Under the pieces are notes generated by a model, which saw nothing but the letters and a program-made list of their open reading frames with translations, ran no database searches and had not been told where the DNA came from. Made by a program: the position numbers and the translations under genes. A stretch of 64,000 nucleotides of DNA from Humibacillus sp. DSM 29435. GTDB taxonomy: Bacteria; Actinomycetota; Actinomycetes; Actinomycetales; Dermatophilaceae. Location of the stretch: assembly GCF_001758225.1 (NCBI RefSeq), contig NZ_MAST01000015.1, positions 1 to 64,000 of the forward strand. Reading direction: 5' to 3'. Of this stretch, positions 60,054-64,000 are shown one piece after another; position 1 is the first letter of the stretch; every line of letters begins with the position of its first letter.

Positions 60054-60269
60054 ATGAGTGCGGACTGGACCTGGCTCTTTCTCGACGCCCACGGCAACCC
60101 AATGACGGATGCCGCTCTCGTGCAGAGCGGCTTCCCGACCCAGAGCGACGCCGAAAACTACCTCGGCGAGTCGTGGCGCGACCTGCTCACGGCCGGCGTG
60201 GAGGCGGTGACACTGCGCGAGAACGAGGTCGCCGTCTACGGGCCCATGAGCCTGCGGACTGCAGAGTGA
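60054..60269 (+). CDS. small conserved protein, 71 residues
   Basis: A soluble 71-residue protein (MSADWTWLFLDAHGNP...). It has an aromatic N-terminus, a central stretch FPTQSDAENYLGESWRDLLTAG and a final strand. It has no signal peptide or membrane helix. Short proteins like this occur in many actinobacteria without known role. The stop overlaps the GTG of the following hydrolase, so both are made from one leaderless transcript. Confidence 0.75.
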   Translation: MSADWTWLFLDAHGNPMTDAALVQSGFPTQSDAENYLGESWRDLLTAGVEAVTLRENEVAVYGPMSLRTAE

Positions 60270-61663
60270 GCACTGACGGCGTTCACACCGTTCCGACAGC
60301 GGCATCCGTGCCCCGACCCTCGGATGAGGCTCTGTCGGCCGGGGTGGTGCGCGATCTCGACTCTCGCCTCGTCGCCGCGCAGCGCGACTGGCGCTCACCG
60401 GGAGTCAGCGCCGGTGTCGTGCGCGACGGCCATCTCGTCTGGTCGGGCCACGTGGGCGCGGCTCGTCTCGATGACCCGCCGGCGCCCGCCGACGACGACA
60501 CCCAGTTCATGATCGGCTCGGTCACCAAGACGTTCACGGCCCTGGTCGTCATGTCGTTGCGCGACGAAGGACGGCTCACGCTCGACGACACGCTGGGTGA
60601 CCACCTGCGTGGCACGCGGCACGCGAAGGTCGTGCTGCGCCAGCTGCTCGCGCACGCCTCGGGCCTGCAGCGCGAACCGGTCGGGCACATCTGGGAGAGC
60701 CTCGTCGCTCCCGACCGCGACGCCTTCCTGGCCGGGGTCGAGCAGGCCGAGCAGGTGCTGCCCTCCCACCACGCGTTCCACTACTCCAACCTCGCCTACG
60801 GGCTGCTCGGCCAGGTGGTCGAGCACATCACCGGCCGAGACTGGAACGACCTGGTGCACGAACGAGTGCTGGGCCCGCTCGGCATGACCCGTACCGGCCT
60901 GACTCCCAGCGAAGACCGAGCCGTCGGCTACCAGGTCGACCCCTTCGCCGGTACGGCCACCGAGGAACCGCTCTTCACCCTCAACGCCACGGCGCCGCTC
61001 GGTGGGCTCTGGTCGACCGTGGCCGACATGGCGCGCTACGCCGCCTACGTGGCCCGGCCCGACGACCGCGTCGTTCGCCCCGAGACGGTCGAGGAGATGT
61101 GCCGGCCGATCATCATGACCGACGTGGAGGCCTGGACAGGCGGCTACGGTCTCGGCTTCGGCATGGGCCGGCGGGGAGACCGGGTCTACGTCGGGCACGG
61201 GGGAGCGATGCCGGGCTTCCTCACGGGGCTGCGCGTGCGCCGCTCCGACGGGGTGGGGGCGATCGTCTTCGCCAACTGCTCGTCGGGGGCGCTCTCGGTC
61301 GGGCTCGCGACCGACCTCGTCGAGGCGGTCGTCGACGCCGAGCCGACGATGCCCACGCCATGGAGGCCCGAGGTGCCTTCGGCCGACCTCGCCCCGCTGC
61401 TCGGGCAATGGTGGTCTGAGGGGTCGCCCATCGCCTTCTTCGTGCGCGGCGGGAGGCTCTGGTCGCGCCTGGCCGAGAACGACCCGGCATCCGAGACCTG
61501 CTACGCCGCCGAAGGGCCGGACCGGTTCCGTGCCGTCGAGGGTCGCGAGCGCGGCGAGCTGCTCGAGGTGGTGCGGGGGCCGGGTGGCGAGCTCGAAAAG
61601 CTCTATTTTGCAACGTATGCCGTCACCCGCGACCCGCTGGCCTTCGCCGACCTTCAGAGCTGA
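60266..61663 (+). CDS. beta-lactamase-family serine hydrolase
   Basis: A 465-residue penicillin-binding-protein-like hydrolase. Ser85-Val-Thr-Lys88 is the SxxK active site, YSN (about 172) is the second motif, and HGG (in YVGHGGAMPGF) takes the place of KTG, as in class C-like esterases and D-aminopeptidases. A C-terminal extra domain of about 110 residues follows. There is no signal peptide, so the enzyme should be cytosolic, and antibiotic resistance is not implied. The GTG at 60266 overlaps the preceding stop (GTGA). Confidence 0.87.
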   Translation: MSTDGVHTVPTAASVPRPSDEALSAGVVRDLDSRLVAAQRDWRSPGVSAGVVRDGHLVWSGHVGAARLDDPPAPADDDTQFMIGSVTKTFTALVVMSLRDEGRLTLDDTLGDHLRGTRHAKVVLRQLLAHASGLQREPVGHIWESLVAPDRDAFLAGVEQAEQVLPSHHAFHYSNLAYGLLGQVVEHITGRDWNDLVHERVLGPLGMTRTGLTPSEDRAVGYQVDPFAGTATEEPLFTLNATAPLGGLWSTVADMARYAAYVARPDDRVVRPETVEEMCRPIIMTDVEAWTGGYGLGFGMGRRGDRVYVGHGGAMPGFLTGLRVRRSDGVGAIVFANCSSGALSVGLATDLVEAVVDAEPTMPTPWRPEVPSADLAPLLGQWWSEGSPIAFFVRGGRLWSRLAENDPASETCYAAEGPDRFRAVEGRERGELLEVVRGPGGELEKLYFATYAVTRDPLAFADLQS

Positions 61664-61807
61664 CTGAGTTCCGGCGATCGGTCCCCTTCCGGTCGGTCGC
61701 GTGCGGTGGTAGACACCTGATAGGGCCCCACTTGGTGCCCGACGCCGTCGTTCGTGGCACCTCGGGGGAGCCTTCGCCAGCGCGACCCGATCAGAGAGGT
61801 GGCGTCG

Positions 61808-63685
61808 ATGAGTGACGCAGCCCGTTCGTCAGCCCAGTCGTCAGCATCAGCCGAGATGGCGGCCTTCGATGTCATCGTGGTCGGGGGTGGGTCGGCGGGC
61901 GCCGTCATCGCCGCTCGCCTCACCGAGGACCCCATGATGCGTGTCGCGCTCGTGGAAGCAGGAGGCACGCCCCCCGACCGCGCGCTGATGCCGGCCGCGG
62001 TCGCGTCGCTGCAGCTCGACCCCGACGTCGACTGGATGTACACCGGTGACCCGGGCGGCGCCGGCAAGGGTCTCACCGACGGCCGGATGATGGTGCCCAG
62101 AGGCAAGATGCTCGGCGGCTCGTCGGGCCTGAACTACATGGCCTACGTGCGCGGTCACCCCGGCGACTTCGACGGCTGGGAGGCCGGGGGCGCCAAGGGC
62201 TGGTCGTACGACGACGTGCTGCCGTACTTCGTCAAGAGCGAGGACCTCGCGCCGCCCGACCCGCCCGAAGGGGTCGTCATCGACGAGGAGGCGCACGGCG
62301 AAGGTGGGCCACTGGGGGTCTCGGTGCGCGCACCCCGCACCGTCGCGGCCGAGCAGTTCGTCGCGGCGGCGCAGGCCTCCGGCATCCCGATGGGTGACTA
62401 CAACGGGCGTGACCGCGGCGGGCCAACCGGCTGTGCATCGCTCTTCCAGACGACCACCCGTGAGGGCAAGCGCAGCTCGACCTACCACGCGTTCCTCGAG
62501 CCGGTGATGGAGCGGGCGAACCTCACCGTCATCACCCACGCCCAGGTCGAGCGCGTGCTCCTGGAGACGAGCGGTGCGGGGCTGCGCGCCACCGGCGTGC
62601 GCTACCGCGACGCAGAGGGCAACGCGGTCACGCTGCGGGCCGAGCGGGAGGTCGTGCTCAGTGCCGGAGCCATCGGCTCCCCGCAGGTGCTGCTGCTCTC
62701 GGGCATCGGCCCCCGTGACGAGCTGGCCGCAGTCGGCGTCGAGTGCCTGCTCGACAACCCCCACGTGGGCAAGCACCTCAAGGACCACCTCCACGTGCCG
62801 CTCGCCTTCCCCGCCCCGGGGGTGGCGCTGACGATGACCGAGATCGCCATCTCGCTCGGCCCGGACGCCCTCCGGGCCCCGGCCGGGCCGCTGCCCGCCG
62901 ACCCGGCCGACGACGCGAACCTCCCGCCCGAGCTCGAGGCGCTGCGCGCCGAGGCGGAGCGCCGGGTGACCGAGTGGGCCACCACCGGGCAGGGCCTGGC
63001 CTCCTCGTCGCTGTACGACGCGGTGGCCTTCTTCTCCACGGGCCTCGGTGACCTGCACACTCACGACGCGCAGATCGGGCTGCTCGCCTGTGGCTACACG
63101 CCTGACATCTGGCGGCACCTGTTCCGCGTCGACCCCGCCGACTACTTCGCCGATCCGGATGCCGCCCTGTCTCCCGACGCCGAGACCATCGTGGTGCTGC
63201 CCAACCCGGTGCAACCGCACTCGGAGGGCGAGGTGTGCCTGGTGAGCGCCGACGTCGCCGACGCCCCCCGCATCGACCTCAACTATTTGACCGACCCGCA
63301 CGACGCCACCGTGATGGTCGCGGTCATGCGTCGCGCCCTCGACATCGTCGGCCACTGGCCGGGGCAAGGTGTCGGGTCGCTGCTGGTGCCGCCGGCCCTG
63401 GCCGAGGCGCATGGACACACGACGGGCGCTGAGCCTTCAGATGCGCTGCTGGAGGACCTGGCCCGGCACTACGCCCTCACCGTCTACCACGAGACGTCGA
63501 CGTGCCGGATGGGCAGCGTCGTCGATGCCGAGCTGCGGGTGCTCGGCGTGGGCGGGTTGCGGGTCGCCGATGCCAGCGTCATGCCAACCGTGGTGAGCGG
63601 TAACACGAACGCGGCGACCATCATGATCGGGGAGCGGGCGGCCGACCTCATCGCCGCCGACGGGGCGGTGACGCCCTCACGGTGA
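61808..63685 (+). CDS. GMC-family FAD oxidoreductase
   Basis: A 625-residue flavin-dependent alcohol dehydrogenase or oxidase, akin to choline dehydrogenase. FAD site VIVVGGGSAGAVIAARL, GMC signature 1 GKMLGGSSGLNYMAYVRG, signature 2 GAIGSPQVLLLSGIGP, catalytic His in VYHETSTCRMG, and Asn in VVSGNTNAATIMIGERAA. An insert of about 70 residues (near 350-420) lengthens the substrate domain. GAGAGGTG precedes the ATG at 61808. The next gene, an AbgT-type transporter, follows after a hairpin. The substrate is unknown. Confidence 0.92.
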   Translation: MSDAARSSAQSSASAEMAAFDVIVVGGGSAGAVIAARLTEDPMMRVALVEAGGTPPDRALMPAAVASLQLDPDVDWMYTGDPGGAGKGLTDGRMMVPRGKMLGGSSGLNYMAYVRGHPGDFDGWEAGGAKGWSYDDVLPYFVKSEDLAPPDPPEGVVIDEEAHGEGGPLGVSVRAPRTVAAEQFVAAAQASGIPMGDYNGRDRGGPTGCASLFQTTTREGKRSSTYHAFLEPVMERANLTVITHAQVERVLLETSGAGLRATGVRYRDAEGNAVTLRAEREVVLSAGAIGSPQVLLLSGIGPRDELAAVGVECLLDNPHVGKHLKDHLHVPLAFPAPGVALTMTEIAISLGPDALRAPAGPLPADPADDANLPPELEALRAEAERRVTEWATTGQGLASSSLYDAVAFFSTGLGDLHTHDAQIGLLACGYTPDIWRHLFRVDPADYFADPDAALSPDAETIVVLPNPVQPHSEGEVCLVSADVADAPRIDLNYLTDPHDATVMVAVMRRALDIVGHWPGQGVGSLLVPPALAEAHGHTTGAEPSDALLEDLARHYALTVYHETSTCRMGSVVDAELRVLGVGGLRVADASVMPTVVSGNTNAATIMIGERAADLIAADGAVTPSR

Positions 63686-63691
63686 AGGGGT

Positions 63692-63727
63692 GCTGCCCCC
63701 GGCGGGGAGGTCGCCGGGGGCGGCAGC
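63692..63727 (+). terminator. hairpin between GMC gene and AbgT gene
   Basis: A bulged stem starts 7 nt after the GMC stop: 63692-63704 pairs with 63712-63727 around a 7-nt loop. Confidence 0.6.
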
Positions 63728-63734
63728 GCGCCTC

Positions 63735-64000
63735 ATGAGCGGGGCCGTCGCGGACCCCAAGGGCGAGGCGATACGGGTCCGTTCGAGGGCGCCGGCCCGG
63801 GCCGGGCCCTCGGCTGGATCGAACGGGCTGGCAACCGGGTGCCACACCCCGCCATCATCTTCCTGGCGCTCATCGTCATCGTCATCGTGCTGTCGGCAGT
63901 CACGGCGGCCTTCGACGTCACGGTGACCACCGAGGTCGCCGTGCCGAAGGACACGACGGTCTCGCAGGACCACACCGACGCCGGATCGACGTATCCCTCG
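63735..64000 (+). CDS. AbgT-family transporter, 5' end, frameshifted start
   Basis: The 5' part of a transporter of the AbgT (p-aminobenzoyl-glutamate) family, cut by the window edge. From about 63800 one frame reads RALGWIERAGNRVPHPAIIF and then a membrane helix, as AbgT proteins begin. That frame has no start codon after the GMC stop other than a GTG inside the conserved region. The only good ATG (63735, MSGAVADPKGE) is in another frame. One extra G near 63767 would join the two into a normal N-terminus (MSGAVADPKGEGDTGPFEG). So there is either a real inactivating deletion or a sequence error. Confidence 0.75.

Overview
The window is about 64 kb of high-GC chromosomal DNA from an actinobacterium. 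Several things point to the Micrococcales, probably near the Intrasporangiaceae/Dermatophilaceae, though the family is my inference. Codon use is strongly GC-biased. There is an adenylylated type I glutamine synthetase with GlnE. A polyphosphate glucokinase is present. The glnA - RDD - DUF4191 - lipA - lipB - sucB - lpd - pepA - gcvT - cobS order is shared by many actinobacteria. Many promoters look leaderless (TANNNT placed 6-7 nt before the start codon). The window is mostly core genome; the only clear mobile element is an IS481-type transposase cut by the left edge.

Layout. 1-3.1 kb: IS481 transposase remnant, secreted SH3-repeat protein, RNA ligase rtcB and the RNase P RNA gene rnpB (non-coding); rtcB and rnpB sit behind two look-alike palindromic promoters. 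3.1-8.2 kb: a double-domain Lrp/AsnC regulator, an ArgE-like M20 deacylase with an MHS-family symporter, and a drug-type MFS pump. 8.7-14.2 kb: one 1860-residue single-chain acyl-CoA carboxylase. 14.3-19.5 kb: aldo/keto reductase, metallo-beta-lactamase-fold hydrolase, ABC exporter and a membrane protein. 19.5-25.1 kb: ppgK, map, a small protein, panB and a secreted M6 metalloprotease. 25.2-32.6 kb: glnA2, glnE and two MFS pumps. 32.6-35.6 kb: feoA-feoB-NifU-like behind an IdeR/DtxR iron box. 35.7-50 kb: glnA behind a four-half-site GlnR operator, RDD protein, DUF4191 protein, lipA, an ABC transporter, lipB, an oxidoreductase, a Ser/Thr kinase, an epimerase-like protein, sucB and lpd. 50-53.7 kb: two small proteins, pepA and gcvT. 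53.9-60 kb: a six-gene cobalamin operon (SCO2322-like, EcfT, EcfAA, S component, cobU, cobS) under a cobalamin riboswitch. 60-64 kb: small protein, serine hydrolase, GMC oxidoreductase and the 5' part of an AbgT transporter whose start appears frameshifted.

How it fits together. Three circuits can be read directly. In the nitrogen circuit, GlnR sites lie before glnA and glnA2, and GlnE modifies GlnA at a visible Tyr402. In the iron circuit, the iron box overlaps the feo promoter. In the cobalamin circuit, the riboswitch precedes transport and lower-ligand assembly genes. A lipoate block links the lipoyl-making enzymes (lipA, lipB) with lipoyl-using ones (sucB with two lipoyl domains, lpd, gcvT of glycine cleavage). 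The most unusual signals are the paired palindromes before rtcB and rnpB, the very long carboxylase, short tandem duplications that gather at stop codons, and an over-represented GGATGCC word.
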